A stretch of DNA of 64,000 bases from Rhizobium sp. 11515TR (GCF_002277895.1 NZ_CP023000.1:1426001-1490000), one strand, 5' to 3'. Shown: positions 49,664 to 59,940, numbered from the stretch's first letter. Program-made: numbers and translations. The notes: a model not told the origin generated them from the sequence alone.

Positions 49664-51573
49664 CGAACGACAACAAACCCGCACAACCGACGGATTTGAT
49701 GTTCGGCGATGACGAGCTCGAACGGCGGCTCGCGCAGACCTGGAGGACACCGGCCGGTGTCTGGGGTGCCCTCACGACAGTCGACCACAAGATCATCGGC
49801 CGCCGTTACATCGTTACTGCATTCGTCTTTCTTGCCTTGGGCGGGTTGCTCGCGCTCGCGATGCGGCTGCAATTGGCGCAGCCGGAGGCACGCTTCATCG
49901 GTCCGGACCGCTACAATCAGATTTTCACCATGCATGGCTCAAACATGATGTTCCTGTTTGCCGTGCCGGTCATGGAAGCCATGGCGGTCTATCTCGTGCC
50001 GCTGATGGTCGGCACCCGCAATATCGCCTTCCCGCGCTTGAATGCCTTTTCCTATTGGATCTATCTGGCTGGCGGTCTGTTGTTATGGATCTCGTTTGCG
50101 CTCGATACTGCGCCCGACGTCGGATGGTTTGCCTACGTGCCCTTGTCTGGACCGCAATATGGTGCGGGCAAGCGCGCCGACCTTTGGGCGCAGATGATCA
50201 CTTTCACGGAAGTTGCGGCTTTGGCCGTTGCGGTGGAAATCGTCGTCACCGTCTTCAAGCAGCGTGCGCCGGGCATGTCGCTCGACCGCATTCCGCTGTT
50301 CGTCTGGTCGATGCTCGTCACGGCCTTCCTCGTCATCATGGCCATGCCGGCGATCATGCTCGCCAGCTCGACGCTGATCCTCGATCGCCTGGTCGGAACA
50401 CATTTCTACAATCCCGCAGAGGGCGGCGATGCACTGCTATGGCAGCACCTGTTCTGGTTCTTCGGCCATCCCGAGGTCTATATCATCTTCCTGCCGGCCG
50501 TCGGCATGGTGTCGACGATAATAGCGACCTTCTCGCGCCGGCCCGTATTTGGTTATCTTCCGCTCGTCATGGCGCTGATCGCCACGGGAATCCTGGCGTT
50601 CGGCCTTTGGGTGCATCACATGTTCGTCGTCGGCCTGCCGAAGCTCGGCGAAAGCTTCTTCACCGCCTCCAGCATGGCGATCGCTATTCCCGCTGGCATC
50701 CAGATATTCTGCTGGCTGGCCACGCTATGGGGTGGACAGCCCGTGCTCAAGACGCCGATGCTGTTTGTCCTCGGCTTCATCGTGACCTTCGTCATAGGCG
50801 GTCTGACGGGGGTGATGGTCGCGTCGGTGCCGTTCGATACTCAGGTACACGATACCTATTTCGTCGTCGCGCATTTCCATTACGTGCTTGTCGGCGGCGC
50901 CGTGTTTCCCTTGCTCGGTGCTATTTATTACTGGTTTCCCAAGATAAGCGGGCGGATGATGAGCGAGACGCTCGGTCGCTGGGCATTCGCGCTGATCTTT
51001 GCCGGCTTCAATCTGACATTCTTTCCCATGCATATTCTCGGGCTCGAGGGCATGCCGCGGCGCATCTACACCTATCAGCCGGAAATGCCCTGGGCCGGGA
51101 TGAATATGTTCGTAAGCTTCAGCGCGCTTATCCTTTCGCTGGGATTCCTCGTTTTTTTCGTCGATGTCATCCGCAGCACTCGGTCCGGGCAGATCGCAGG
51201 CGAAAACCCCTGGGGTGCCTCGACGCTCGAATGGGCGACATCGTCGCCGCCGCCATGCTTCAATTTTCGCCGTATTCCCGTAGTCGGCGCTCGCGATCCG
51301 CTGTGGTCGCAGCCGGATGAACTCACGGTCGCCGGCGGGCTGCGCACTGATCGGCGCGAATTGATCGTCAGCAGCGTCGTCGAGGCACAACCCGAAGCAA
51401 GCGAGTCCTCGCCTCGAAATTCGATCTGGCCGCTCCTGGCGGCTCTCGCCACCACGGTGATGCTGATCTGGTCGATCTTCTCGCCTTGGGCGGTCATTTG
51501 GGGATCGATTCCGATCGGGATCACGTTGACCGGGTGGTTCTGGCCGAAGCAGACACCGGAGGACGAATCATGA
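49660..51573 (+). CDS. ctaD: Cytochrome c oxidase subunit I (caa3 type)
   Basis: 637 residues, about 13-14 membrane helices. It holds heme a, heme a3 and CuB: FTMHGSNMMFLFAVPVMEAM (heme a His), WQHLFWFFGHPEVYIIFLPA (CuB His and cross-linked Tyr), LWVHHMFVVGL and VHDTYFVVAHFHYVLVGGAV (heme ligands). Reduces O2 to water and pumps protons. ATGA overlaps on both sides with subunits II and III. The C-terminus is extended as in caa3 enzymes. Confidence 0.95.
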   Translation: MTNDNKPAQPTDLMFGDDELERRLAQTWRTPAGVWGALTTVDHKIIGRRYIVTAFVFLALGGLLALAMRLQLAQPEARFIGPDRYNQIFTMHGSNMMFLFAVPVMEAMAVYLVPLMVGTRNIAFPRLNAFSYWIYLAGGLLLWISFALDTAPDVGWFAYVPLSGPQYGAGKRADLWAQMITFTEVAALAVAVEIVVTVFKQRAPGMSLDRIPLFVWSMLVTAFLVIMAMPAIMLASSTLILDRLVGTHFYNPAEGGDALLWQHLFWFFGHPEVYIIFLPAVGMVSTIIATFSRRPVFGYLPLVMALIATGILAFGLWVHHMFVVGLPKLGESFFTASSMAIAIPAGIQIFCWLATLWGGQPVLKTPMLFVLGFIVTFVIGGLTGVMVASVPFDTQVHDTYFVVAHFHYVLVGGAVFPLLGAIYYWFPKISGRMMSETLGRWAFALIFAGFNLTFFPMHILGLEGMPRRIYTYQPEMPWAGMNMFVSFSALILSLGFLVFFVDVIRSTRSGQIAGENPWGASTLEWATSSPPPCFNFRRIPVVGARDPLWSQPDELTVAGGLRTDRRELIVSSVVEAQPEASESSPRNSIWPLLAALATTVMLIWSIFSPWAVIWGSIPIGITLTGWFWPKQTPEDES

Positions 51574-52172
51574 AGGAGCGCGTCGTCCTCGACGTTTCAA
51601 GGCTGCCGCCCCACGGCATGGGGAGGGCAAGCCCGACCTGGTGGGGCACCTGCGCCTTCATGCTCATCGAAGGGTCCGGCTTCGCATTGGCGATCGCAGT
51701 CTATTTCTACCTGATGAGCCTCGCCCCGCACTGGCCGATCGACGCGCCGGCGCCCGGCCTCGTTCCCGGCACGACCCTGACCGCGATATTACTCGCGAGC
51801 GTCGTACCCAACATTCTCCTATCCAGATGGGCGCGGCAAAGAGATCTGCGCAAGGTGCGGATCGGGCTTATCGTCATGTCGGTATTCGGGGCGGTGCCGC
51901 TAATCTTGCGCGGTTTCGAATTCGCCGTCCTCAACATACGCTGGGACGATAACGCCTATGGCTCAATCATCTGGACGATGCTGGGGCTTCATACGACCCA
52001 CATCGTCACCGATCTCATCGATACACTGGTACTGACCGGTTTGATGTTTTCGAAGCATGCCGATAATCCGCGCCGCTTCGGCGATGTCGAAGATAATGCC
52101 ATGTACTGGAACTTTGTCGTGGTGGCGTGGATTCCCTTATACGCATGCATTTACTGGGTGCCACGTCTATGA
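51570..52172 (+). CDS. ctaE: Cytochrome c oxidase subunit III
   Basis: 200 residues, about five membrane helices. LEGSGFALAIAVYFYLMSLA-like (seen as MLIEGSGFALAIAVYFYL) and LGLHTTHIVTDLIDTLVLTG match the subunit III family; the protein is shorter than the mitochondrial type, as in caa3 oxidases. ATG 51570 overlaps the subunit I stop; the frame to 51486 is spurious. Confidence 0.88.
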   Translation: MKERVVLDVSRLPPHGMGRASPTWWGTCAFMLIEGSGFALAIAVYFYLMSLAPHWPIDAPAPGLVPGTTLTAILLASVVPNILLSRWARQRDLRKVRIGLIVMSVFGAVPLILRGFEFAVLNIRWDDNAYGSIIWTMLGLHTTHIVTDLIDTLVLTGLMFSKHADNPRRFGDVEDNAMYWNFVVVAWIPLYACIYWVPRL

Positions 52173-52480
52173 TGACCACGGCGGCAAAATATGGCGGTTT
52201 GATCCTTGCCCCGCTTGTATGGGCCGGCAATACCCAGCTTGGCCAGCTCCTCCCCTATGTCGATTGCAGCCGGCATGCGTATTGGTCCGTCCTGACATCT
52301 TCCGTCGCAATTCTGCTTGTGTTGGCGAGCGCGGCGATACCGCAGGCCGGTTCTACGGCGGAGGAGGCGCGAACGGGGCTGTTCCTCCGTCATCTCAGTG
52401 TCCTCGTTGGGCTCGCTTTCGCCTTCGCGCTTTTCCTGCAGGGAGGAGCCGTGTGGCTCTTGGACGTATGCGAGCATTAG
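52169..52480 (+). CDS. Small membrane protein of the caa3 operon
   Basis: 103 residues with three hydrophobic segments: GLILAPLVWAGNTQLGQLLP, SVLTSSVAILLVLASAAIPQ and LVGLAFAFALFLQGGAVWLL. The N-terminus ATGA overlaps the subunit III stop. It may be a small oxidase subunit (subunit IV-like) or an assembly factor; the family is not recognised. Confidence 0.7.
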   Translation: MMTTAAKYGGLILAPLVWAGNTQLGQLLPYVDCSRHAYWSVLTSSVAILLVLASAAIPQAGSTAEEARTGLFLRHLSVLVGLAFAFALFLQGGAVWLLDVCEH

Positions 52481-53364
52481 CCGCCCTCATGATCCTGCTG
52501 TTGACGGGGCGGGAGGCTGCCGCGCATGGCGCGGAAGCCCATCTCTTTCATTCGGTCTGGACGATCGACCCGTGGATCGTGACACCATTAGCGGTCGCGG
52601 CTTTTCTTTACGGCCGAGGCTGCTGGAGGCTGAGGCGACGCGCTCGGACGAGCAGGCCCGTCGTAGCAAAGCGTGCCCTTTGTTGTTGGGCCGGCTGGCT
52701 AACGCTTGCCGGTGCGCTGCTGTCTCCGCTGCACTGGCTCGGAGAGCAGCTTTTTACGTTTCACATGATCGAGCACGAAATCATCATGGCGATCTCCGCT
52801 CCGATGATCGTCATCGCGCGGCCGGCCGGCATGTTTCTCTGGGGACTGCCGGATCGGCTGAGGCGCTGGACGGGGAGGGCGATGAGGCGGAGTTCCGTGC
52901 GGATCGCCTGGCGCTGGCTGAGCGGAGGAACCAATGCCACCCTGTTGCATGCCGTCGCCCTATGGACCTGGCATGCGCCGATCCTGTTCGATGCCGCCGT
53001 CGGCGATGTCACGCTGCATCGCCTCCAGCATGTGAGCTTCTTCGCCACCGCTATTCTATTCTGGTGGTCGATCTTCTGGCGCAGCAATCGCGGCGTGGCG
53101 GCGTGGCATCTGTTCCTAACCATGCTGCACACAGGAGCGCTCGGTGCGCTGATGGCGCTGGCGCCACGCGTCCTTTATGTCGCGCAGACGCATGCTGCGG
53201 AAACATGGGGCCTTACGCCGATCGAGGATCAGCAGCTCGCCGGGATAGTCATGTGGATTCCAGCCGGGACGATTTACGCCGGCGCTGCGCTCGCAATGGC
53301 AGCGCTATGGATAGCAAATGCCGGTAGGGGAGCGGACGATGTTCAGCACATCCGCCCATTATAG
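52453..53364 (+). CDS. ctaG: Cytochrome oxidase assembly protein, caa3-CtaG type
   Basis: About 303 residues with seven membrane helices. The DUF1404/caa3_CtaG-type pattern includes WLGEQLFTFHMIEHEIIMAI, SAPMIVIARPAGMFLWGLPD, LHAVALWTWHAPILFDAAVG and DQQLAGIVMWIPAGTIYAGA, with conserved histidines likely binding copper for CuB insertion. GTG 52453 (GGGAGG upstream) or ATG 52468 starts it; both overlap the previous gene. The frame reaching 52057 lies in other genes. Confidence 0.83.
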   Translation: MALGRMRALAALMILLLTGREAAAHGAEAHLFHSVWTIDPWIVTPLAVAAFLYGRGCWRLRRRARTSRPVVAKRALCCWAGWLTLAGALLSPLHWLGEQLFTFHMIEHEIIMAISAPMIVIARPAGMFLWGLPDRLRRWTGRAMRRSSVRIAWRWLSGGTNATLLHAVALWTWHAPILFDAAVGDVTLHRLQHVSFFATAILFWWSIFWRSNRGVAAWHLFLTMLHTGALGALMALAPRVLYVAQTHAAETWGLTPIEDQQLAGIVMWIPAGTIYAGAALAMAALWIANAGRGADDVQHIRPL

Positions 53365-53758
53365 ATACCGCGGTATCTGGCTGGGTGCGGCAGCCATTGC
53401 AGTACTTTGCACTGTGATCGGCGTAAACTGGGCAAAGACTTCGCAGCAGCGATTGCAGGTCGCGCGCGTGCTGACCGGAGGCGGCGATCCCTCCCGAGCA
53501 CCACCGATCTTTCGTCGGTACGGCTGCACCGGATGCCATGAAATCCCTGGAATCGCCGGTGCGGATGGTCAGGTAGGCGGGACTTTGGTGGGTCTTCAAA
53601 AACGGGTCTACATCGCCGGCGTCGTCAATAATACGGGCGATAATCTCGTTCATTGGATCGTGTCACCGCAGGATTTCTCGCCCAACTCGGCGATGCCGAA
53701 AACAGGGATTTCGCAAGCCGAGGCACGCGATCTCGCCGCCTATCTCTACACTCACTAA
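53339..53758 (+). CDS. Small membrane-anchored cytochrome c
   Basis: 139 residues from ATG 53339, overlapping the ctaG end by 26 bases, with GGGGAG upstream. Anchor GIWLGAAAIAVLCTVIGVNW, heme site YGCTGCHEIPGIAGADGQVG, axial Met probably NSAMPKTG. Last gene of the caa3 operon; likely an electron carrier. It ends 6 bases from a convergent cytochrome gene. Confidence 0.82.
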   Translation: MFSTSAHYRYRGIWLGAAAIAVLCTVIGVNWAKTSQQRLQVARVLTGGGDPSRAPPIFRRYGCTGCHEIPGIAGADGQVGGTLVGLQKRVYIAGVVNNTGDNLVHWIVSPQDFSPNSAMPKTGISQAEARDLAAYLYTH

Positions 53759-53764
53759 TCCCAT

Positions 53765-54670
53765 TTAAGGATGCGGCGTCGGTCGAGGAGGCAGGCTCTT
53801 GATGTAGCGCGCGATGGCATCGCGATCGCTCTGCGGCAGCATCGCCATGTTGGTGACGACCTCGGCCATGGACGAGCCGACGCGGCCATGATTCGGCGTA
53901 TTGCCGCTCTTCAGCATTTCCGCGATGTCGGCTTCGGACCAATTTCCGATCCGGCTCGGCGTGATATTGGGAACGAAGCCCGTGTCTTCAGGATCGGTGC
54001 CGCCGGCAAACCGTGTTTCGGGCTTTATCGCACCGAACATATTGCGCGATGAGTGACATTCTGCACAGTGGCCCAGGGTCTCGACCAGATAGCGGCCACG
54101 AGCCACGGCAGGATCGGTGCTGGCGGGTCCTTGCGTCTGCCCTTCATGGAAGAACAGCAATTTCCAAAAACCCAGCAGGCGGCGCATGCGGAATGGGAAG
54201 AACAGATCATGCGCGGGGGGGCGGCCGGAAACCGGAGCCAATGTCCTCAGATAGGCCCTTAGATCGCTGATGTCCTCGAGCCGCATGCCCGTATAGCTGG
54301 GATAGGGAAATACCGGATAGTAGTGCTGATGTCGCGGCGAAACACCGCCAATCAAGGCGTTAGCGAGATCGACGGTGCTCCATTTTCCGATGCCATCAAC
54401 GGGATCGGATGAAATATTGGGTGCACGAAATGTGCCGAAAGGCGATGCAAGTGCGAGACCGCCGCCCAATTTCAGACGGTCCTTCTGGCCTGGGGTGGCG
54501 TGGCAGGACGCGCAGTCGCCGGCGGCGAATATAAGCTGGCCCCGCACCGGATCGCCGTTGTCTTGAAGGCGAGGATCACCGGCTGCAAAAGGCATGGCAG
54601 GGTCCGTCACGAACCAGATCACAGGGACGGCCAGCAAGGCGGCCAGGCACAGCCAAATCAGAATGCGCAT
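53765..54670 (-). CDS. Diheme cytochrome c
   Basis: About 301 residues. ATG 54670 (MRILIWLCLAALLAVPVIWF) begins the signal anchor; GTG 54691 is an upstream alternative. Two heme sites, AAGDCASCHATPGQKDRLKL and LGHCAECHSSRNMFGAIKPE, match the cytochrome subunits of alcohol/aldehyde and gluconate dehydrogenases. It has no dehydrogenase neighbour, so it may hand electrons to the caa3 enzyme or a quinol route. An EcfG-like promoter (54719-54743) lies upstream. Confidence 0.83.
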   Translation of the reverse strand: MRILIWLCLAALLAVPVIWFVTDPAMPFAAGDPRLQDNGDPVRGQLIFAAGDCASCHATPGQKDRLKLGGGLALASPFGTFRAPNISSDPVDGIGKWSTVDLANALIGGVSPRHQHYYPVFPYPSYTGMRLEDISDLRAYLRTLAPVSGRPPAHDLFFPFRMRRLLGFWKLLFFHEGQTQGPASTDPAVARGRYLVETLGHCAECHSSRNMFGAIKPETRFAGGTDPEDTGFVPNITPSRIGNWSEADIAEMLKSGNTPNHGRVGSSMAEVVTNMAMLPQSDRDAIARYIKSLPPRPTPHP

Positions 54671-54718
54671 GGTTCTATCGACCAATTCCACGGAGCGCGA
54701 AAGATCGTGCTCTCGTAA

Positions 54719-54743
54719 AACTGCCCATCGGACTATCCGTTCC
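54719..54743 (-). promoter_or_regulatory. EcfG-like promoter for diheme cytochrome c (GGAAC-N16-AGTT)
   Basis: On the minus strand GGAAC (54743-54739), 16 bases, AGTT (54722-54719). One mismatch in the -10 box; about 40 bases before the cytochrome start. Confidence 0.5.
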
Positions 54744-54812
54744 GTTTGTGGGCGGCGGGCTCTAAAGATTATCGATTGTCAATCGCGCATGTCCCTTCCA
54801 TTGGTTCCGTGC

Positions 54813-55373
54813 CTAAGTGGTGATTTTCAGAAGGTTTCCTTGCGCAAGGGCAAGCAGCAGGGCAGAGGTGTGAATGGCTTGGCAGATTCCACCTGTGAGG
54901 GCTTTGTTTACCGCCTCCGTCAAAGGCAGCTGACGCAGTATGACACGTTCTGAAGGATCATTCATCGGCGCTTGGCTCTCCATCAGCCCGGTCGCTAAAA
55001 CGATGTGGCTATAGTTGGTTTGCATGGCTGGATTGGGTGCAAGGCGCCCACAATATTGCCAATGGCGAGCCTCAAAGCCGGTCTCTTCAAGAAGTTCACG
55101 CTTGCCGGCTTCCAAAGGTGTTTCGCCAGCATCAATTCCGCCACCGGGTACTTCGAGCGATACGATACCGAGCCCATGGCGGTACTGTTCCAGCAACAGG
55201 ACGGAGCTGTCGTCACCGATTGCAACGACGTGCACCCAGTCAGGATATGAAAGAACGTAGTAGGGAGAGATCGAGTGACCTTCGCTGGTTACGCAATCAT
55301 CGGCCCTTACGTCGATCCACCGATCCTTTAGGATCTGCCGCGATGATTGAACCGTCCACGGCTTCAATTCCAT
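54813..55373 (-). CDS. NUDIX hydrolase, ADP-ribose pyrophosphatase-like
   Basis: 186 residues. Complete Nudix box GGGIDAGETPLEAGKRELLE then ETGFEA. The strand VLLLEQYRHGLGIVSLEVPG before it matches the ADP-ribose pyrophosphatase subgroup. It hydrolyses a nucleoside diphosphate linked to another moiety, with Mg. Single gene. Confidence 0.88.
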   Translation of the reverse strand: MELKPWTVQSSRQILKDRWIDVRADDCVTSEGHSISPYYVLSYPDWVHVVAIGDDSSVLLLEQYRHGLGIVSLEVPGGGIDAGETPLEAGKRELLEETGFEARHWQYCGRLAPNPAMQTNYSHIVLATGLMESQAPMNDPSERVILRQLPLTEAVNKALTGGICQAIHTSALLLALAQGNLLKITT

Positions 55374-55658
55374 TGTCGTTTCCCTCCGTTAACGCCATTT
55401 GGCCAAGAGTTGCAAAGAGAATGTGACGATCCCGCGGCCAGAAGCCGAGTTTGCCATCGCTCAACGCGCATTGGCGATAAAGGTGCCGCAGATGAGCGGG
55501 AAACTTCTTGCTGCCAAGAATGGAGTGAACAAAACGTGAGCTAAAAAGAAGCGCCGCTCTGGCCGAAAATGCAATCGCGGAGAGAGCTCGTACATCGCTT
55601 CCTTTCGGGCTCCTTCCCGAGCCCAGCGATTAAGGCACGGCGCTAGGCCTTGAAAGCG
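55374..55658. other. Intergenic stretch, no gene seen
   Basis: 285 bases upstream of the EcfG-like promoter at 55659. Only short frames without ribosome sites. Confidence 0.5.
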
Positions 55659-55684
55659 GGAACCAAGTCGATTGCGTGGCAGTT
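55659..55684 (+). promoter_or_regulatory. EcfG-like promoter (GGAAC-N17-AGTT)
   Basis: GGAAC (55659-55663), 17 bases, AGTT (55681-55684). One mismatch; 34 bases before ATG 55718. Confidence 0.45.
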
Positions 55685-55717
55685 ATGGAACCGATGCAGG
55701 AAACAACGAGGAATGTC

Positions 55718-56173
55718 ATGTCGAATGTTTCGAGAACAGGCACCGACGATGTCAATAATGCAACCAGTAGGACAACTTTCGGGCGATCAGTCGAGAGCAA
55801 GAGCCAGCTTCGGGATGCGGCAACCATTGCTACAGGAACCGATGTCGGGGAGGTGCTGAATATCTACCGTTTGGAACCCATCGCCGCTCCGGAAGATCCG
55901 CATTGGGACAACGCCCCCAATCATGGCACGGTTGTCGTGGCAGCCAGGACTGCAGGCGACGCGCGCATCGTGGCGGCGAGCAATGAGCTTGATTTTATGG
56001 AAGTCGATGCGGCCCCTGCCGAAGATGTGACGACCAGCAATGCGAGCGCATTTCGCGATGATAAGCTTTATACCGTGATCGAGATTGCTCGAGGCCGAAC
56101 CGACCTCAAACGCGGCGTGCTGGAAGGTGAGGTGTCTGTCGATACGATTCTTCCGACGCAAATCGATCGCTGA
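55718..56173 (+). CDS. Hydrophilic protein of unknown function
   Basis: 151 residues from ATG 55718 (MSNVSRTGTDDVNNATSRTT) with GAGGA upstream; ATGs at 55685 and 55694 are alternatives. Thr/Ser-rich N-terminus, then a compact domain: LNIYRLEPIAAPEDPHWDNA, VVVAARTAGDARIVAASNEL, DKLYTVIEIARGRTDLKRGV. Probably cytoplasmic. No family recognised; an EcfG-like promoter hints at a stress role. Confidence 0.65.
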   Translation: MSNVSRTGTDDVNNATSRTTFGRSVESKSQLRDAATIATGTDVGEVLNIYRLEPIAAPEDPHWDNAPNHGTVVVAARTAGDARIVAASNELDFMEVDAAPAEDVTTSNASAFRDDKLYTVIEIARGRTDLKRGVLEGEVSVDTILPTQIDR

Positions 56174-56250
56174 TCATTTGACCTGAAGCCAGAATTCAGA
56201 GCGCTGCGAAAACGGCGGCGCGCTGAACGCGGCAAGACGACATTTTGGAT

Positions 56251-56275
56251 GGAACAATGCCTGACGTTGCAAGTT
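56251..56275 (+). promoter_or_regulatory. EcfG-like promoter for the cyo operon (GGAAC-N16-AGTT)
   Basis: GGAAC (56251-56255), 16 bases, AGTT (56272-56275), 31 bases before cyoA. One mismatch. If used, quinol oxidase is part of the stress regulon. Confidence 0.45.
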
Positions 56276-56306
56276 CGGTGAGCCGCAACGGAGAGGACGA
56301 TCCAGA

Positions 56307-57236
56307 ATGAGCGGCTTGGAAAATCCAAAATCGGCATCCGCTCGCATATGGCGCAGCACAGCTTTTGGCCTGTTGAGTTTTGGCCTCTCCTCATGTTCCC
56401 TAGCGGTATTGAATCCGGTTGGTCCCGTGGGCGCCGGTGATGCTGCAATTCTGATCAACGCGACCGTAATCATGCTTGCCATCGTGGTTCCGACCATCCT
56501 GCTGGCGTTCTGGATGGCATGGCGTTATCGCGCCTCGAATCCCCGAGCGGAATATCTTCCGTATTGGTCCTATTCCGGACGGATCGAGGCGGTCGTCTGG
56601 TCAATTCCGATCCTGACGATCATGTTCATCGGCGGCCTGATCTGGATCGGGTCGCACAGGCTCGACCCGTTCAGGCCGCTATCGTCGAGCAAGCCGCCTG
56701 TCGAGGTGCAGGTCGTATCGCTCGATTGGAAATGGCTTTTCATCTATCCGAAAAACGGGATTGCTACCGTCAATCAGGTCGTGATTCCGACCGGCACGCC
56801 GGTGCACTTTTCGATCACGTCTGCAAGTGTTTTCAACGCGTTCTTCGTGCCTCGGCTTGGATCGATGATCTACGCCATGCCTGGCATGATCTCGCAACTG
56901 CACCTCCAGTCGGATGAATCCGCTCGCCTGCGGGGCATATCCGCCCAATTTTCCGGTGACGGTTTCTCGGACATGCAGTTCGAGGTCAAAAGCGTCCCGG
57001 ATGCCGAGTTTGAAACCTGGATGAAGAGCGCTCAGGCAACCGATCTTCCCCTCGATCGGGATGTCTATGGCAAGCTCTTACAGCAGAGCGAGCGCGTCCA
57101 GCCTGCGACCTACCGCTTGGCGGATCCCGAGCTTTTCAATGCCATCGTTCAACAGACGATTCCGCCAGGCCCCGGTCCAGAGGCCGAGTCCCGACAACAT
57201 GCGGGTCGCGAGACTTCCACCGGGGGAAAGGATTGA
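56307..57236 (+). CDS. cyoA: Cytochrome bo3 quinol oxidase subunit II
   Basis: 309 residues. Lipobox-like signal [20 protein letters not shown], two membrane helices ([40 protein letters not shown]), then a cupredoxin domain with [20 protein letters not shown]. The CuA ligands are absent, as expected for quinol oxidases. First gene of cyoABCD; cyoB starts 2 bases after the stop. Confidence 0.93.
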   Translation: MSGLENPKSASARIWRSTAFGLLSFGLSSCSLAVLNPVGPVGAGDAAILINATVIMLAIVVPTILLAFWMAWRYRASNPRAEYLPYWSYSGRIEAVVWSIPILTIMFIGGLIWIGSHRLDPFRPLSSSKPPVEVQVVSLDWKWLFIYPKNGIATVNQVVIPTGTPVHFSITSASVFNAFFVPRLGSMIYAMPGMISQLHLQSDESARLRGISAQFSGDGFSDMQFEVKSVPDAEFETWMKSAQATDLPLDRDVYGKLLQQSERVQPATYRLADPELFNAIVQQTIPPGPGPEAESRQHAGRETSTGGKD

Positions 57237-57238
57237 AC

Positions 57239-59251
57239 ATGTTGGGAAAACTCGGGCTTTCGGCGATTCCCTTGTCTCAGCCGATCCCGCTGATCACATC
57301 CATCGCCGTTATCCTCATCGCAGCTGCGGTCTTGATTCTGGTCACCGTAAGAAGATGGTGGCCCTATTTGTGGCGAGAGTGGATCACAAGCGTCGATCAC
57401 AAGCGTATCGGCATCATGTATTGTCTGCTCGGTGTCGTCATGCTCATCCGCGGCTTTGCCGATGCTATCATGATGCGCACCCAGCAGGCAGTCGCGATCG
57501 ATGCCCCCGGTTATTTGCCGCCAGAACATTATAATCAGATCTTCACCGCGCATGGAACGATCATGATCCTGTTCGGCGCCATGCCGCTAGTGCTGGGATT
57601 CATGAATTTCCTCGTGCCGCTGCAGCTTGGCGTCCGCGACGTTGCCTTCCCGACATTCAACTCGGTTGGGTTCTGGCTGACCGCCAGCGGCGCGCTCCTC
57701 GTCAATGTGTCGCTCTTCATCGGCGAGTTCGCCCGCACCGGATGGCTGCCATACCCGCCCCTCAGCGAGACGAGCTATACGCCAGGCGTGGGCGTCGACT
57801 ACTATCTTTGGGCCGTGCAGATTTCCGGCATCGGAACCCTGATAACCGGTATCAATATCGTCACGACGATATTGAAAATGCGGTGCCGGGGCATGAGCTA
57901 TCTCCGAATGCCGGTCTTTTGCTGGACCGCGCTAGCTTCTTGTCTGCTGATTGTGGCAGCCTTCCCGATCCTGACGGCAACGCTCGCGATGCTGACGCTC
58001 GATCGCTATGTCGGATGGCATTATTTCACAAATACGGCGGGCGGAAATCCGATGATGTTTGTGAACCTGATATGGGCGTGGGGTCATCCGGAAGTCTACA
58101 TCCTCGTCCTGCCTGCCTTCGGCATCTTTTCCGAAGTCTTTTCGACCTTTTCCGGCAAGCCGCTATTTGGCTACCGCTCCATGGTCGCGGCGACGATGTT
58201 CATTTGCATCGTTTCGATGCTGGTATGGCTGCACCACTTCTTCACAATGGGGGCCGGCGCCGCGGTCAACACCTTCTTCGGCATCTCCTCCAGCATCATT
58301 GCCGTCGGCACCGGCGTCAAAATCTACAACTGGATCTTTACGATGTATGGCGGAAGGGTTCGTTTCGAAGTGCCGATGCTTTGGTCAATGGGCTTCATCT
58401 TCACCTTCATCATAGGCGGGTTGACAGGTGTCCTGCTCGCCATACCACCAGCGGACTTCCTGACGCATAATTCCATGTTTCTGGTGGCGCATTTTCACAA
58501 TGTCATCATTGGTGGCGTCGTGTTCGGCGTTTTCGCGGGCATGGAATTCTGGTTTCCGAAAGCATTCGGTTTCCGGCTTCACGCAGGGTGGGGCAAAGCG
58601 GCTTTCTGGCTCGCCTTCTTGGGGTTTTGGGTAACCTTCACGCCTCTTTACGTTCTCGGACTTGATGGGATGACACGGCGGTTGCAGCACATCGACGTTC
58701 CCGAATGGGCGCCCTGGCTTTATGTCTCCGCCGCCGGTGTCGGCATTCTTGTCCTGGGGGTCATCGCGCAGGTCATTCAACTGGTGGTCAGCATTCGCGA
58801 ACGGGAAAAGCTGCGGGATATTACCGGAGACCCCTGGGATGGTCGTTCTCTTGAATGGGCAACCCCGTCACCGCCGCCGTTTTTCAACTTCGCCGTCATG
58901 CCGAATGTCGAGGGTGAGGAGGCCTATTGGGGTATCAAACTTCGCGCCGTGGAATCACAGCAACTGTCGCCCGAACCGGATTATGAGCCGATCGAGATGC
59001 CGGTGAACAGTCCGGTCGGCATCTATACGGCCTTTTTCGCCACGGTCTTCGGTTTCGCGATGATCTGGTACATCTGGTGGCTCGCTATCGTGGCGCTCGT
59101 GGCGGCCTTCATCGGCTTCGTGGTCTTCGCATGGCGCGACGTTCATGAATTCGAGGTTTCTGCCGAAGAGGTCGCGCGCGTCGATCGTGGCCGGCGCTCC
59201 GCTCGCGAGGCGATGCTTGCGCGCATGTCCGAACAGGGAGTCTTGCCATGA
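57239..59251 (+). CDS. cyoB: Cytochrome bo3 quinol oxidase subunit I
   Basis: 670 residues, about 15 membrane helices. Heme b, heme o3 and CuB ligands: [51 protein letters not shown] and [20 protein letters not shown]. The long N-terminal extension with [20 protein letters not shown] is typical of CyoB. Oxidises ubiquinol and pumps protons. ATG 57239 after GGGGGAAAGG. Stop overlaps cyoC by 4 bases. Confidence 0.95.
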   Translation: MLGKLGLSAIPLSQPIPLITSIAVILIAAAVLILVTVRRWWPYLWREWITSVDHKRIGIMYCLLGVVMLIRGFADAIMMRTQQAVAIDAPGYLPPEHYNQIFTAHGTIMILFGAMPLVLGFMNFLVPLQLGVRDVAFPTFNSVGFWLTASGALLVNVSLFIGEFARTGWLPYPPLSETSYTPGVGVDYYLWAVQISGIGTLITGINIVTTILKMRCRGMSYLRMPVFCWTALASCLLIVAAFPILTATLAMLTLDRYVGWHYFTNTAGGNPMMFVNLIWAWGHPEVYILVLPAFGIFSEVFSTFSGKPLFGYRSMVAATMFICIVSMLVWLHHFFTMGAGAAVNTFFGISSSIIAVGTGVKIYNWIFTMYGGRVRFEVPMLWSMGFIFTFIIGGLTGVLLAIPPADFLTHNSMFLVAHFHNVIIGGVVFGVFAGMEFWFPKAFGFRLHAGWGKAAFWLAFLGFWVTFTPLYVLGLDGMTRRLQHIDVPEWAPWLYVSAAGVGILVLGVIAQVIQLVVSIREREKLRDITGDPWDGRSLEWATPSPPPFFNFAVMPNVEGEEAYWGIKLRAVESQQLSPEPDYEPIEMPVNSPVGIYTAFFATVFGFAMIWYIWWLAIVALVAAFIGFVVFAWRDVHEFEVSAEEVARVDRGRRSAREAMLARMSEQGVLP

Positions 59252-59940
59252 CCGATACCGGCCTGCCGGCGAGCGTCGAAGCCATACGGCGCGTTCGCGA
59301 AGACCCGCATCGTCTGGGCCATCGTGCTCACGGCTCGGGGGAGCCCGCGGCGGGAACTGGCCAGGGCGCTACCGGTCCCGCCGACAAGCGGATTCTTGTC
59401 GGCTACGGTTTCTGGATCTATCTGCTGAGCGACATCATCATTTTCTCGTGCTTTTTCGCCGCATTCGCCGTGCAAAGGGCAGCGACGGCTGGCGGGCCGA
59501 CGATTGCCGATATCGTCGATGTGCAGCGCGTGGGATTCGAGACGGCGGCGCTGCTATTGTCGAGTTACACCTGCATGCTGTCATTTGCGGCGACGAATGC
59601 ACGCAACAGGCTGTGGACGCTCATCTTTCTGTTTCTGACAGGCCTGCTGGGATTGATATTCGTTCTTCTTGAACTGTGGGAATTCGTCGAGCTCGCCGAT
59701 CGCGGCTTCACGCCGCAGCGCAGCGCAATGCTTACTTCCTTCTATGGGCTGGTCGGACTGCATGGCTTGCACGTCACGCTCGGCGGCGTCTGGCTGGCCA
59801 CGATGATGGCCCAGGTTTTCATAAAAGGATTTCGCCGGGAGATCATCCATCGATTGATCTGTTTCAATCTCTTCTGGCATGCACTCGACATCGTCTGGAT
59901 CGGCATTTTCACGATCGTCTATCTGATGGGAGTTCACTGA
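59248..59940 (+). CDS. cyoC: Cytochrome bo3 quinol oxidase subunit III
   Basis: 230 residues, five membrane helices: [80 protein letters not shown], and [20 protein letters not shown]. Matches CyoC. Overlaps cyoB (ATGA) and shares one base with cyoD (TGATG). Confidence 0.93.
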   Translation: MTDTGLPASVEAIRRVREDPHRLGHRAHGSGEPAAGTGQGATGPADKRILVGYGFWIYLLSDIIIFSCFFAAFAVQRAATAGGPTIADIVDVQRVGFETAALLLSSYTCMLSFAATNARNRLWTLIFLFLTGLLGLIFVLLELWEFVELADRGFTPQRSAMLTSFYGLVGLHGLHVTLGGVWLATMMAQVFIKGFRREIIHRLICFNLFWHALDIVWIGIFTIVYLMGVH

